Source: Bryobacterales bacterium (GTDB lineage: Bacteria; Acidobacteriota; Terriglobia; Bryobacterales; Bryobacteraceae). Taken from it: a DNA stretch of 64,000 nt. The stretch covers positions 1 through 64,000 of the forward strand of contig JAEUQF010000396.1 in the NCBI GenBank assembly GCA_016789745.1, written 5' to 3'. How positions within the stretch are numbered: position 1 is the first letter of the stretch; each line of letters starts with the position of its first letter. Both the position numbers and the translations under genes were made by a program. The notes below the pieces were generated by a model, which saw only the letters and a list, made by a program, of their open reading frames with translations, ran no database searches and was not told the DNA's origin. Positions 52,116-60,497 of the stretch are shown here, in pieces.

Positions 52116-53621
52116 TTAATTTGGGATGCGGAACGCGCCGATATGCTCACCGAACTCCTGTAATCCTGGCCATTCGGTGCCGCCGAACTGCACCGCCAGC
52201 GGCCGGTTTACCGGGCTGCCCCAGCCGGCATCGAAGACCCAGACCTCGGCGCCGCGGCTCAAGTTGAACTGGCGCTTGAGGTTTTGGAGTTCCTGGGCGA
52301 ACGGTGTCGGATCGAGAGACCAGGTTCGGGCCGAAGCGATGCGGAGGTCACCCAGGTCGAACTCCAGCAGCGGGCCATTGGCTCTATCGCTGCAAACCTG
52401 CCGCGGATTCCAGTAGTAACAGAGCAGCATCGCCGCCTGATAGTCAGTGAAGACGAGGCCGCCGCGCGGAACGCTGTTTCGCAAGTAGGCGATAGCATCC
52501 GTCATGAACTCGCGGCGCTGCTCGCGCTCGGGCATGCCTTGCCCGTCGTTGGAGGGCAGCAGCAGGAGCAGTGCCGCTACACCGGCAACCGCTGGCAGCA
52601 GCAGTTTCGGGCGCTTTTCCAGCCATTGCGCCGGCACTGCAATCGACGTCGCGGCCAGCGCGTACGCGATAACGACGCTATGCCGCGACGCACCAAGCGG
52701 GTATTCGCCCGCCGTGACTGCTGCGAGGGTGGTGAGAATCGTGGTCCCCAGCAGCAGGGCGACGCCGCGCCGCTGCGCGTCACGTGCCAGGAGGGTCAAG
52801 CCGGCTAAAGCACTCAAGCCCGCGATGGCGCCCAACCACCACGTCGCAAAGAAGAACTCCAGCAGCGGGGGCAACTTCGAGACCGTGCAGCCAAGGTCGC
52901 CGGCATTGCACTGTAGGCCGGCGAGCCATGTGGAACGTACTTCACGAGCCATTGCAGAACCGCGCAGACTCAGCAGTTGCGACGCAAGCAGTGCCAGGAC
53001 CACCAGCAGACCGGCTTGGCCGGTCGCCCAAGGCAACAGCAAGTTTCGGGGCCAGCCGCGGTGGCGCAGTTGATAGAGTGCGTACAGCCCCGCGCCGGCG
53101 ATCGCGAATAGGGCAGAGAAGTGCGAAAGCAGTGCCAGGCTGAGGCAACCCGCACTGATGGCGATCCATCGCGGCGACTTGCGGTGGAAGGCTTCTTCCA
53201 TCGTCCACCAACTGGCCGCAATCCCCGCCAACAGCAGGGAGTAGTGCCGCAGTTCGGAGGCGAGTGCGAACACCGGGGGCAGGAACGCGAGCGTCGCCGT
53301 CAGCAACACGCCCGCGGTCCGGCCCACCGCCAGGCTCGCCCAGCGGTAGGTGAACCACAGCAGCGCGGCGTTGGCCAGGATCGGGATCAGGCGCAGGAAG
53401 ACTTCGCTTGTCGAAATCCGTGACCACCCCATCAACAGCAACGTCAACAGCGGCGGATGCGCATTGGCGCGCGTCATAGCCAGCGCATCGCTGATCGTGT
53501 TCTGATTCGCCAGTAGATAAATCAGCGCTTCATCGGCGTTCAGATGGACGGCTGCCGCATGACGGAGTTGTACTGCCGCCAGCAATGCGATGCCGGCCAG
53601 CACGAATCGCGATTGGTTCAT
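52116..53621 (-). CDS. GT-C-like integral membrane glycosyltransferase (PMT/ArnT-like)
   Basis: A 501-residue polytopic membrane protein with about ten helices and a C-terminal soluble part (about residues 370-501). The first periplasmic loop has HLNADEALIYLLANQN. The short acidic DE placed there is typical of the catalytic loop of GT39/83-type enzymes that take sugar from a lipid-phosphate donor. LRHYSLLLAGIAASWWTMEEA is the next loop-helix. It lies 32 bases upstream of the GT2-methyltransferase fusion on the same strand, so the two could work in sequence, one charging a polyprenyl phosphate and the other using it (inference). Confidence 0.7.
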   Translation of the reverse strand: MNQSRFVLAGIALLAAVQLRHAAAVHLNADEALIYLLANQNTISDALAMTRANAHPPLLTLLLMGWSRISTSEVFLRLIPILANAALLWFTYRWASLAVGRTAGVLLTATLAFLPPVFALASELRHYSLLLAGIAASWWTMEEAFHRKSPRWIAISAGCLSLALLSHFSALFAIAGAGLYALYQLRHRGWPRNLLLPWATGQAGLLVVLALLASQLLSLRGSAMAREVRSTWLAGLQCNAGDLGCTVSKLPPLLEFFFATWWLGAIAGLSALAGLTLLARDAQRRGVALLLGTTILTTLAAVTAGEYPLGASRHSVVIAYALAATSIAVPAQWLEKRPKLLLPAVAGVAALLLLLPSNDGQGMPEREQRREFMTDAIAYLRNSVPRGGLVFTDYQAAMLLCYYWNPRQVCSDRANGPLLEFDLGDLRIASARTWSLDPTPFAQELQNLKRQFNLSRGAEVWVFDAGWGSPVNRPLAVQFGGTEWPGLQEFGEHIGAFRIPN

Positions 53622-53631
53622 GAAGCGCGGG

Positions 53632-54516
53632 CTACGCGTCCCAACTGTCGGCCTTGCGATAGGCGTCGAAGCATTTCTTCAAGCCTTCCATCCCCGGCAC
53701 CGACAGACCATGTTCGCCGCCCAGCATACCTTTATAGCCCTTTGCGTGAATGGCTTTAAAGATGTTCTGGTAGTTCATCTCGCCGGTGTAGGGCTCCTTG
53801 CGGCCAGGCACGTCGCCCACCTGGAAGTAGCCGATGAGATCCCAATACTGGTCAATGTGATTGATGATGTTCCCTTCGGTGATCTGCTGGTGATACATGT
53901 CGAACAGGATCTTCACCTGCGGGTGGTTGACGCCGCCGATGATCTCGCCCGCGTGTTCCACGTAGCTGACAAAGTAGCCTGCATGGTCCACCTTGTGATT
54001 CAGCGGCTCCAGCACCAGCACCATCTTCGTCTTCTCTACCAGTTCGGCGGCGCGCTTCAGGGCTTCAATGCAGTTGCTCGTCTGCTGCGCGAAGGTGAGA
54101 TTCGGAACCTGCAGTCCGCTGGTCACCGTGGCGCACTCGTTCCCGATGATCTTGTGGATCTCAATGCCGCGTTTGACGTCTTCCAGAAACCGGCCGTGGC
54201 CGCTGCGATCCGGCAAAGCCGTCGGCTTCCAGCCGCCGCGATTCACCACGAACACACCCATGGACATCTGCAGTTCGTCCATCTTCTTGCGGAACGTGGC
54301 GATCTCCGCGGGGCTGTGCGAGGGCAGCCCGTTGTACTCAAAAGCGGTGAAGCCGTTTTCGGCGTAGATTTCCAACTGGCGGGGCACCGGCAGGTTGTTC
54401 ACATATCCGATACGGGGGGCATAGCGCAGCTTGAACTTATGCGTCGCTTTCTGGGCCTGCATCAGCGACGGGGCGGCAAGTGCGGCTCCGAACAGGTTAC
54501 GACGGGTCACGTGCAT
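53632..54516 (-). CDS. Tat-exported TIM-barrel sugar isomerase-like protein (hydroxypyruvate isomerase-like)
   Basis: A 294-residue protein that starts with TRRNLFGAALAAPSLMQA, a twin-arginine-like signal. The fold is AP endonuclease 2/xylose isomerase-like: GFTAFEYNGLPSHSPAE, LVLEPLNHKVDHAGYF (acidic and histidine metal ligands), VKILFDMYHQQITEGNII, YFQVGDVPGRKEPYTGEMNY and GGEHGLS. The order LEPLN ... FDMYHQQ ... QVGDVPGR-EP is that of hydroxypyruvate isomerase Hyi. Export by Tat is typical for the Acidobacterial relatives and their substrate is unknown. It lies ten bases upstream of the GT-C-like gene. Confidence 0.85.
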   Translation of the reverse strand: MHVTRRNLFGAALAAPSLMQAQKATHKFKLRYAPRIGYVNNLPVPRQLEIYAENGFTAFEYNGLPSHSPAEIATFRKKMDELQMSMGVFVVNRGGWKPTALPDRSGHGRFLEDVKRGIEIHKIIGNECATVTSGLQVPNLTFAQQTSNCIEALKRAAELVEKTKMVLVLEPLNHKVDHAGYFVSYVEHAGEIIGGVNHPQVKILFDMYHQQITEGNIINHIDQYWDLIGYFQVGDVPGRKEPYTGEMNYQNIFKAIHAKGYKGMLGGEHGLSVPGMEGLKKCFDAYRKADSWDA

Positions 54517-54590
54517 GGCTACACTATACCAACGGCTTGCGGCAAGTTTGCCCCCTTCGACGCTGCGTCGTTTCTAGTATCCTTGCCTTC

Positions 54591-55130
54591 ATGAAAGGTG
54601 CTTACCTGAAATTCTCTGTTTTGGTGCTGCTGCTCGCCGGTGCCATGCCGTTCCGCGCCGCGGCGCAGTTTGAAGAGGGGTTGGATGTACCATACGTTCC
54701 GACGCCGGACGTTGTCGTGCAGGGCATGCTGAAGCTTGCCGATGTGAAGGCTGGGGAGACCGTCATCGATCTGGGCTGTGGCGATGGCCGTATCGTGGTG
54801 ACCGCCGCCAAGATGGGCGCCAAAGGCATCGGCTACGATCTGAATCCGGAGCGCCTGCGCGAAGCCAACGAAAATGCCCGCGTCGCCAAGGTCACGGACA
54901 AGGTGCAATTCATCGAGAAGAATCTCTTCGAGGCCGATATCAAATCCGCCAACGTAGTGACCCTCTACCTGCTGCCTTCGGTGAACGAAAAACTCAAGCC
55001 GCGGCTGTTGAAGGAATTAAAGCCGGGCACGCGCATCGTTTCGCACAGCTTCTCCATGGGCGACTGGAAGCCCGTGAAAGAACAGGAAGTGGACGGCCGC
55101 CGCATTTACCTCTGGATCGTCGGCAAGTAA
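54591..55130 (+). CDS. SAM-dependent methyltransferase with signal peptide
   Basis: A 179-residue protein. The ATG at 54591 gives a signal-like N-terminus (MKGAYLKFSVLVLLLAGAMPFRAAA); upstream in-frame codons overlap the divergent isomerase gene. The rest is a compact class I methyltransferase: VPYVPTPDVVVQGMLKLADV, VIDLGCGDGRIVVTAAKMGA (motif I), GYDLNPERLREA and VTLYLLPSVNEKLKPRL. The PTP...DVV start resembles the eukaryotic and bacterial lysine methyltransferases that modify the ATP-synthase c ring or eEF1A. SAM is not known to occur in the periplasm, so the N-terminal helix may be a membrane anchor with the enzyme facing inward. Confidence 0.75.
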   Translation: MKGAYLKFSVLVLLLAGAMPFRAAAQFEEGLDVPYVPTPDVVVQGMLKLADVKAGETVIDLGCGDGRIVVTAAKMGAKGIGYDLNPERLREANENARVAKVTDKVQFIEKNLFEADIKSANVVTLYLLPSVNEKLKPRLLKELKPGTRIVSHSFSMGDWKPVKEQEVDGRRIYLWIVGK

Positions 55131-55139
55131 ACTGGTTCG

Positions 55140-55628
55140 GTGTTTTGTGACAAGTGCGGCGCTGCGTTGCCTCCTCGGGGGAGCTTCTGCCTGAACTGCG
55201 GCGCGGCCACGGTTCCTGCCCTGCGCGAGCCGGCGCGAGCCTTCGCCAATCCCTCCGCACGCATTAAAGCCTTCCTTATCGACAAGCTCTTCGTCGGTTC
55301 GCTCGTAATGCTGGGAATTGTCGTGGGCGGGGTCCTCTCTCCGGTGGCGATTGCCCTCGCCGCCGTGCTGCCCTGGCTCTATTACGCGGGCTTTGACTCC
55401 GCGGCCTCCTGGCAAGGCACTCCCGGAAAAGCTCTGTCGGGGCTAAAGGTGGTCCGTACCGGCGGGGAGCGGCTCTCGTTCGCGCGCGCCTCGCTGCGTT
55501 ATCTGGTGAAGATGATCAGCCTTGCGATCTGGGTGGGCGCGATCGTGTCGTTGGCGCTGATCGCTTTCACGGACAGGCAGCAGACGCTGCATGACCGTTT
55601 TGTCGACTCGTGGGTGGTACCCAAGTGA
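55140..55628 (+). CDS. Zinc-ribbon RDD family membrane protein
   Basis: A 162-residue protein from GTG 55140. The N-terminal zinc ribbon FCDKCGAALPPRGSFCLNCGAA has two Cys-x-x-Cys pairs. An RDD domain follows (about 40-160): ARIKAFLIDKLFVGSLVM, two or three helices, GTPGKALSGLKVV and DRQQTLHDRFVDSWVV. The RDD family is thought to bind or transport ions. It starts nine bases after the methyltransferase, and its stop overlaps the MFS start (GTGA), so the three genes look co-transcribed. Confidence 0.8.
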   Translation: MFCDKCGAALPPRGSFCLNCGAATVPALREPARAFANPSARIKAFLIDKLFVGSLVMLGIVVGGVLSPVAIALAAVLPWLYYAGFDSAASWQGTPGKALSGLKVVRTGGERLSFARASLRYLVKMISLAIWVGAIVSLALIAFTDRQQTLHDRFVDSWVVPK

Positions 55629-56812
55629 AGGCTCTCGCGGCTGTTGCCGGGCTGTTCGTCTTATCGCTGATTACCTATATAGACCGCGCGGCCATCTCTT
55701 CGGCGAAGGACGCCATCGGCACCGGCTTGCAGTTGTCCGATGCGCGGATGGGCGCCGTGTTCAGCGCCTTTGCCTTGGGCTACGCCCTGGCGCAGATCCC
55801 GTCCGGGTGGGTGGCGGATCGCTACGGCCCGCGTTTGATGCTGACCGTTGTCGTGGCGTTGTGGAGCCTGCTGACCGCTGCGACCGGGCTTGCGGAAAGC
55901 TTTGCCACGCTGCTCGCCATCCGCTTTCTGTTTGGAGTTGCCGAAGCCGGCGCCTTCCCCGGATCGGCGCGCGTGTTCTATAACTGGCTGCCGCCGTCGC
56001 AGCACGGGCGTGCCAATGGCGTGATCTTCTCGGCGTCGCGCATCGGCGCGGCCACTGCGTTTCCGGTAATGGCGTGGCTGTTATCGCAGCAATCGTGGCG
56101 CGTTGCGTTCTACTGGCTGGCGGTGCCCGGCCTGGTATGGGCCGCCTGCTGGTACGCGCTGTTTCGGGACTATCCCGCCAACCCGCCGCAGCGTGCTGAG
56201 CCGATAGAGGGCAGCAGCCTGCGCTTCGGCGATCTGTTCCGCTCCGGCCGCATGCTGCTGGCGATGGCGCAGTATTTCGTGGTCAACTTCACCACGTTCC
56301 TCTGCCTGTCCTGGATGCTGCCTTACCTGAAACAGCGCTACGCGCTCTCGGCCACCGAAGCCGCGTCCTGGGCGATGACGCCGCTGCTGGTTGGCGCCAC
56401 GTCGCAATGGTTCACGGGGTGGCTGGTGGATTCGCTATACCGCTCGCCGTATAAGGCCTGGTCGCGTCGACTGCCCGCGATGATTGGCTTCTGCATCTCG
56501 GCGATGGGCGTCGGCTCGCTGCCCTATGCCGCCGAGGTCCGGATGGCGGTTCTCGGCTTTACGCTGGCGGCCTTCGGCGCGGAGATGGTGATCAGCCCCA
56601 GTTGGGCCTTCTGCATGGACCTGGGGGGAAAGAAGTCCGGAGCCGTGACCGGGTCGATGAACATGCTCGGCAATCTCGGCTCGTTCGTCAGCGCGAATCT
56701 GTTCCCGTTGTTGCAGACGCAGACCGGCAGCGCCGATGCCTACTTTTTCCTAGTCATGGGGCTCAACGTGCTGAGCGCGATTTGCTGGGTGCGGATGAAG
56801 TCGCTGTCTTGA
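55625..56812 (+). CDS. MFS transporter, ACS (anion:cation symporter) type
   Basis: A 395-residue transporter with twelve hydrophobic helices. GTG 55625 overlaps the RDD stop and gives the usual short N-terminus; an in-frame GTG at 55610 is possible. The TM1 phrase FVLSLITYIDRAAISSA and the loop IPSGWVADRYGPR, then FGVAEAGAFPGSARVFYNWLP, match the ACS family that includes hexuronate (ExuT), galactonate and phthalate carriers. A sugar acid or similar anion is the likely cargo. The neighbouring rhamnonate-dehydratase-like gene would suit. The 3' end overlaps the convergent copper-monooxygenase gene by 50 bases. Confidence 0.85.
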   Translation: MKALAAVAGLFVLSLITYIDRAAISSAKDAIGTGLQLSDARMGAVFSAFALGYALAQIPSGWVADRYGPRLMLTVVVALWSLLTAATGLAESFATLLAIRFLFGVAEAGAFPGSARVFYNWLPPSQHGRANGVIFSASRIGAATAFPVMAWLLSQQSWRVAFYWLAVPGLVWAACWYALFRDYPANPPQRAEPIEGSSLRFGDLFRSGRMLLAMAQYFVVNFTTFLCLSWMLPYLKQRYALSATEAASWAMTPLLVGATSQWFTGWLVDSLYRSPYKAWSRRLPAMIGFCISAMGVGSLPYAAEVRMAVLGFTLAAFGAEMVISPSWAFCMDLGGKKSGAVTGSMNMLGNLGSFVSANLFPLLQTQTGSADAYFFLVMGLNVLSAICWVRMKSLS

Positions 56813-58124
56813 CGGTGTCGGCATCGAAGTATTCGATCCAACTCGTCATCATTTCTTCCTCGCTCTTGTCGCCCCAGCGCAGTGTCTGCTTCGGATCCGG
56901 ATTGCCCGGGTTATTCGGGCTATTGTCGTAGTGCACGGTGACGATCATGCGGCTGCCCTTCTCAATCCGCACCGGATCGCGCAGGCGGTAGACGAGCTGC
57001 CAGTTGAAATCGTACTTGGGCACATACAGCAGGGTCTCGCGCTTCCCGTTAGGCCGTACCACTTCATAGGTGACATCCTTGCCGCGGAAGTGGAAATGCG
57101 GTGTAAAGCTCAGCAGCAGCTTGTCCTTCTCGAACTCATAACAGCGGCGCACCTCGGTGTTCGGTGCACCGGCGGGGATATGCAGGAAGAAGTTGCGCAG
57201 ATCCATGCGACGCAGCACACGCTGCGGCTCTCCGCCCGGATAGAAGTAGAACCCGATGCTGGTGCGGTCCCGCCTGCCCTTATCGGCCACGCGCGCGTAA
57301 TGGATCACGAACTCCACCTTCGCCCCCGGCGGCACCCACTTGGCCGAGCCATCGGGGAACACATCCGGCGGACGGCCCGGCAGGAAGCTGGCGAGCGCCC
57401 CTTCCTGAAAACCCGTTAAAAACGGCAGATCCGGCGCGTTCACCGCGCAGCCATCGTTCTGGATCGGCGCATCCTGGCGAATGCGGCTCAATTTGCCCTC
57501 GCGAATCAGGTAAGGCTGCAGCGTCGGAGCATTTTTCGTCGACGCAACTTCCATCTGCTTCAGGTCGTTCGAGACCAGAAGCACGTGCGCATGATGCACC
57601 ACCTCGCGATTGCCAGGCTTGATCTCAGCCGCGCGAATCCACTTGCCTTCCTTGAAGTTTGTTTCCACAACGAAGTGCTCGTAGGCGTCCTCGTTGGGAG
57701 TCACTTCGTAGTCAGTGCCAATATCCACAACTGCATCCGGCTGGCCGAGTTGCCAGCCTTCGACGAACTTCGGTGGCGCGGGCAGGTCACGCGGATTGCC
57801 TTCCGGCGCACCGGCATCCACCCACGCCTGTATCGTGCGAATCTCGGCGTCGCTGAGCCGCGCGTCATTGGACCAGTGGCCATAGCGCGGATCGGCGAAC
57901 CACGGGGGCATCTTGCGTGCCAGCACCGACGCCTTCATCGCCTTGGCCCACGGCCGCGCCGCCTTGTAATCCAGCACCGAGAACGGTGCGATGTCTTTCG
58001 GACGGTGGCAGCTTCCGCAGCGGTTGAACAGAATCGGCGCCACTTCCTTCGAATAGGTGGGGGCCGATCCAGGTGTCGCCGCCGCGGCGGTGATGGCGAT
58101 CAAGAACAACGGCAAAGTACGCAT
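56763..58124 (-). CDS. Cytochrome c and copper type II monooxygenase-like fusion
   Basis: A 453-residue secreted protein (signal LPLFLIAITAAAATPG). The N-terminal domain has one heme motif in RCGSCHRPKDIAPF and the cytochrome c/PSCyt-like MPPWFADPRYGHWSND. The rest resembles copper type II, ascorbate-dependent monooxygenases (PHM-like): EVVHHAHVLLVS, VIHYARVADKG, LSFTPHFHFRGKDVTY and VTVHYDNSPNNPGNPDP carry the histidines expected for two copper sites. The fused form is frequent in Planctomycetes and Acidobacteria. It may pass electrons from the heme to copper. Its end overlaps the MFS gene; its start stands 19 bases after the enolase-superfamily gene. Confidence 0.8.
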   Translation of the reverse strand: MRTLPLFLIAITAAAATPGSAPTYSKEVAPILFNRCGSCHRPKDIAPFSVLDYKAARPWAKAMKASVLARKMPPWFADPRYGHWSNDARLSDAEIRTIQAWVDAGAPEGNPRDLPAPPKFVEGWQLGQPDAVVDIGTDYEVTPNEDAYEHFVVETNFKEGKWIRAAEIKPGNREVVHHAHVLLVSNDLKQMEVASTKNAPTLQPYLIREGKLSRIRQDAPIQNDGCAVNAPDLPFLTGFQEGALASFLPGRPPDVFPDGSAKWVPPGAKVEFVIHYARVADKGRRDRTSIGFYFYPGGEPQRVLRRMDLRNFFLHIPAGAPNTEVRRCYEFEKDKLLLSFTPHFHFRGKDVTYEVVRPNGKRETLLYVPKYDFNWQLVYRLRDPVRIEKGSRMIVTVHYDNSPNNPGNPDPKQTLRWGDKSEEEMMTSWIEYFDADTVKTATSSAPSKSRSAR

Positions 58125-58143
58125 GATGCCCAGATCCTCTTAG

Positions 58144-59403
58144 CTACGAGGCTACCTCAAAATCCCAGCCCCAGCCCGGCCGTTCATGCGGCTTTGTATA
58201 GATGCCTTCCGGACCGCGGGAGATTTCGTACTGCTCTTCGAACATGGTGTACGCTTCCTTGGGTCCACCGGGAGGCGGCATAAACAACTCAGCCCAGGGT
58301 GCGTTGACGTGCGAAATCGTGTAGTGAATGGCGCCGTTCAACCCGCCGCCATGCGGAATCACGGGGATGTCATAAGCCGATGCCATCGCCGAAATCTTCA
58401 ACAGTTCGGTCAGGCCGCCGCACCATTGGATGTCGGGCTGCCAGATCTCGGCGCCATTCGCCTCCATCAGATAACGGAAGCCGTAGCGGCCGTATTCATG
58501 CTCACCGGTGGCGATGCGCGTGGACTTGATCTGCTGGTTCAAACGGCCGAAGCCCGCGTAATCATGCGGCTGCAGCACTTCTTCTACCCAGTAGACGCGA
58601 TACGGTTCCAGCATCTCGCACATTTCCAGGGTGTAGCGCTCGGTCCACGCCATCCAGCAATCCAGCATGATGTCGCCATCGGGACCCAGCGCCTGACGCG
58701 CGCGTTTCACCAGTTCGGCGTTCTTCCGCATGCCGGCAATGCCGTCCGCGGGCCCGTGCGGGATGGCCAGTTTCAGGCGCTTATAGCCGAACTCCACGTG
58801 CTGCTCGATATCGTTGCCCGTGCAATAGGCCGGCACGCGATCCTTCACGGCACCGCCGATCAGCTTGTACACCGGGGTGTTCAACGCCTTGCCGACAATG
58901 TCCCACATGGCCATGTCGACGCCGCTGATGGCGTTCATCGTCACGCCCATGCGGCCGTAGCTCATCGTGGCCCGCCAGCACAGATCCCAGTTGCGCTCAA
59001 TGTCGAACGGATCCTTGCCCAGCAGCAGTTTCGTCAAGTGGCCCACCACGACGTTGCCGCCGCCCGGGCCGCCATTGCCATAGCCTTTGATGCCCTTGTC
59101 CGTGGTGATTTCCACGGTAAAGCTAGGCACGTTGTCCGCCGCGAACAGGCTGCGCGTGGCCTTGTACTCGGGGTAAATGGATACGGGGTTCGCAACTTCC
59201 ACACCCTGCGTCGACCAGGAGCCGGGCGAAGGCGTGAACTTGGGCGGCGGCTTAATCGGGCGGGTTTGCACCAGCCGGATCCCGGTGATCTTGAGCTTGC
59301 TTTTTTCCTGGGCGAAGGCGAATTGCGGAAGGCTTATGGCCGTGCTGGCAGCAGCAAACGGCAGCGTGGCGAGCAACTGTCGGCGTGTCATGTCGCCAAA
59401 CAA
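58144..59403 (-). CDS. Enolase-superfamily dehydratase, L-rhamnonate dehydratase-like, Tat-exported
   Basis: A 419-residue protein; a start at 59391 gives MTRRQLLATLPFAAASTAIS, a clear twin-arginine signal. The body matches the mandelate-racemase/rhamnonate-dehydratase group: ANPVSIYPEYKATRSLF near residue 75, KLAIPHGP, MLDCWMAW, YWVEEVLQPHDY, GEHEYGRYGF and PVIPHGGGLNG. The acidic metal ligands and the H of PHGGG are in the expected order. Rhamnonate dehydratase is the nearest known enzyme by eye, but an exported enzyme with this signal may have another acid-sugar substrate. It follows the heptaheme cytochrome gene (44-base gap). Confidence 0.85.
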   Translation of the reverse strand: MFGDMTRRQLLATLPFAAASTAISLPQFAFAQEKSKLKITGIRLVQTRPIKPPPKFTPSPGSWSTQGVEVANPVSIYPEYKATRSLFAADNVPSFTVEITTDKGIKGYGNGGPGGGNVVVGHLTKLLLGKDPFDIERNWDLCWRATMSYGRMGVTMNAISGVDMAMWDIVGKALNTPVYKLIGGAVKDRVPAYCTGNDIEQHVEFGYKRLKLAIPHGPADGIAGMRKNAELVKRARQALGPDGDIMLDCWMAWTERYTLEMCEMLEPYRVYWVEEVLQPHDYAGFGRLNQQIKSTRIATGEHEYGRYGFRYLMEANGAEIWQPDIQWCGGLTELLKISAMASAYDIPVIPHGGGLNGAIHYTISHVNAPWAELFMPPPGGPKEAYTMFEEQYEISRGPEGIYTKPHERPGWGWDFEVAS

Positions 59404-59447
59404 CCTATCGACCCGGAACCCTGAGTGTCAAGCCCCCGTCCCGCCCG

Positions 59448-60461
59448 TTAGCGTAAAGGCTTCAGTTTCGCTCCGTCGCCATACACGCCGATCCAGTGAT
59501 TGGAAAATCGCAGCGGCGATTGGGGCGTCACCGCGGGCATATGGCAATCGATGCAGTTGGCGGGGCTCTGCTGGCGGCACACTGGCTTCGTTTGTGGGTG
59601 ACAGCCTTCGCATTTCTGGTTGTAAGAAGATGCCGGCTGTTTCGCCACGGCCTGGTGCGGATCGTGACAGGTCAGGCAGGAGAGCTTCCCTTTCGACTTT
59701 ACAAAGCAGCGGCTTTCGGCCAGGTACAGCGGCTGATGGCGCACATTCCACGCGTAGTTCCAATCCGGCTTTGTGCCCGCCGATGCCGGTGGGCGATGAC
59801 AGCGGCCGCAGAAATCGTTCAGGCCCGCCGCAGACAGTTTGCCGGGGTTGCCGGGCCGGTGCTGGTCCGGCTGCGCAACATGCGCGGTGGTATCGGAATG
59901 GCACGCCAGGCACTGCACGCCGGGCTGGCCAAGTTGCACTTGTCCGTCGAAGGCAAACTGCACGGGCCCCGTGGAATGGCAGCCGAAACAACCGTCGATG
60001 CCCGATTGCGGATCGCGCAGCGGATACAACACCCCGGCGGCCCGAGCCAGCGAGTCCGGTTGCAACACGTCTTGTCCGGGGGTCGGGCCGAAGCCTTGGA
60101 GGGCCGGATAGTAGCTGCCGTAATGTTCGACGTAGAACTCCTGGTTGACACGCGTGACGAAAGTCACCGCCTGCTGCCCGCTCCCGAACGCCCATTCGAG
60201 CGGCAGTTCCATCACATCCTTACTGTCGGTGGCCCGCACCTTCCCCCCCGGACCCGTGAAATCGAAGCGGAACAGGTAACCGGAGCCGCGGCGCAGGTCG
60301 GCCGCCTTTCCGAACTGTGCTCGCAGGGGATGTAGTGCCGCCGGATAGAGTGCTGCCGCGTGCGGGCTGGCGGCGTGCTGGCGCGATTGCCGGGCATGGC
60401 ACGGCTGGCAGACAGGCTCCGCATGCAGTGCCCCTGCCATAACCAGAACCACCATCACCAT
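59448..60461 (-). CDS. Periplasmic multiheme cytochrome c (seven CxxCH)
   Basis: A 337-residue protein. The ATG at 60461 (MVMVVLVMAGALHAE) gives a signal peptide; the frame continues upstream only as a shadow of the divergent methyltransferase gene. Seven heme motifs are visible in order: CQPCH, CFGCH, CLACH, CGRCH, CLTCH, CEGCH and CIDCH. The spacing and GVQCLACHSDT, LSCLTCHDPHQ and ANCIDCHMPA are typical of NapC/NrfA- and cytochrome c554-like electron carriers. It has no substrate-reductase signature. It would shuttle electrons in the periplasm. The gene is divergent (36-base gap) from a methyltransferase, histidine kinase and regulator operon. Confidence 0.88.
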   Translation of the reverse strand: MVMVVLVMAGALHAEPVCQPCHARQSRQHAASPHAAALYPAALHPLRAQFGKAADLRRGSGYLFRFDFTGPGGKVRATDSKDVMELPLEWAFGSGQQAVTFVTRVNQEFYVEHYGSYYPALQGFGPTPGQDVLQPDSLARAAGVLYPLRDPQSGIDGCFGCHSTGPVQFAFDGQVQLGQPGVQCLACHSDTTAHVAQPDQHRPGNPGKLSAAGLNDFCGRCHRPPASAGTKPDWNYAWNVRHQPLYLAESRCFVKSKGKLSCLTCHDPHQAVAKQPASSYNQKCEGCHPQTKPVCRQQSPANCIDCHMPAVTPQSPLRFSNHWIGVYGDGAKLKPLR

Positions 60462-60497
60462 CCTGTGCCCGTTAGCCAAGTATGATCGTATCCGAAC

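Noticed and set aside
58186..59424. A 412-codon plus-strand frame opposite the rhamnonate-dehydratase-like gene.
   Set aside because: The minus-strand gene has a Tat signal and enolase-superfamily motifs; this frame has no recognisable feature.
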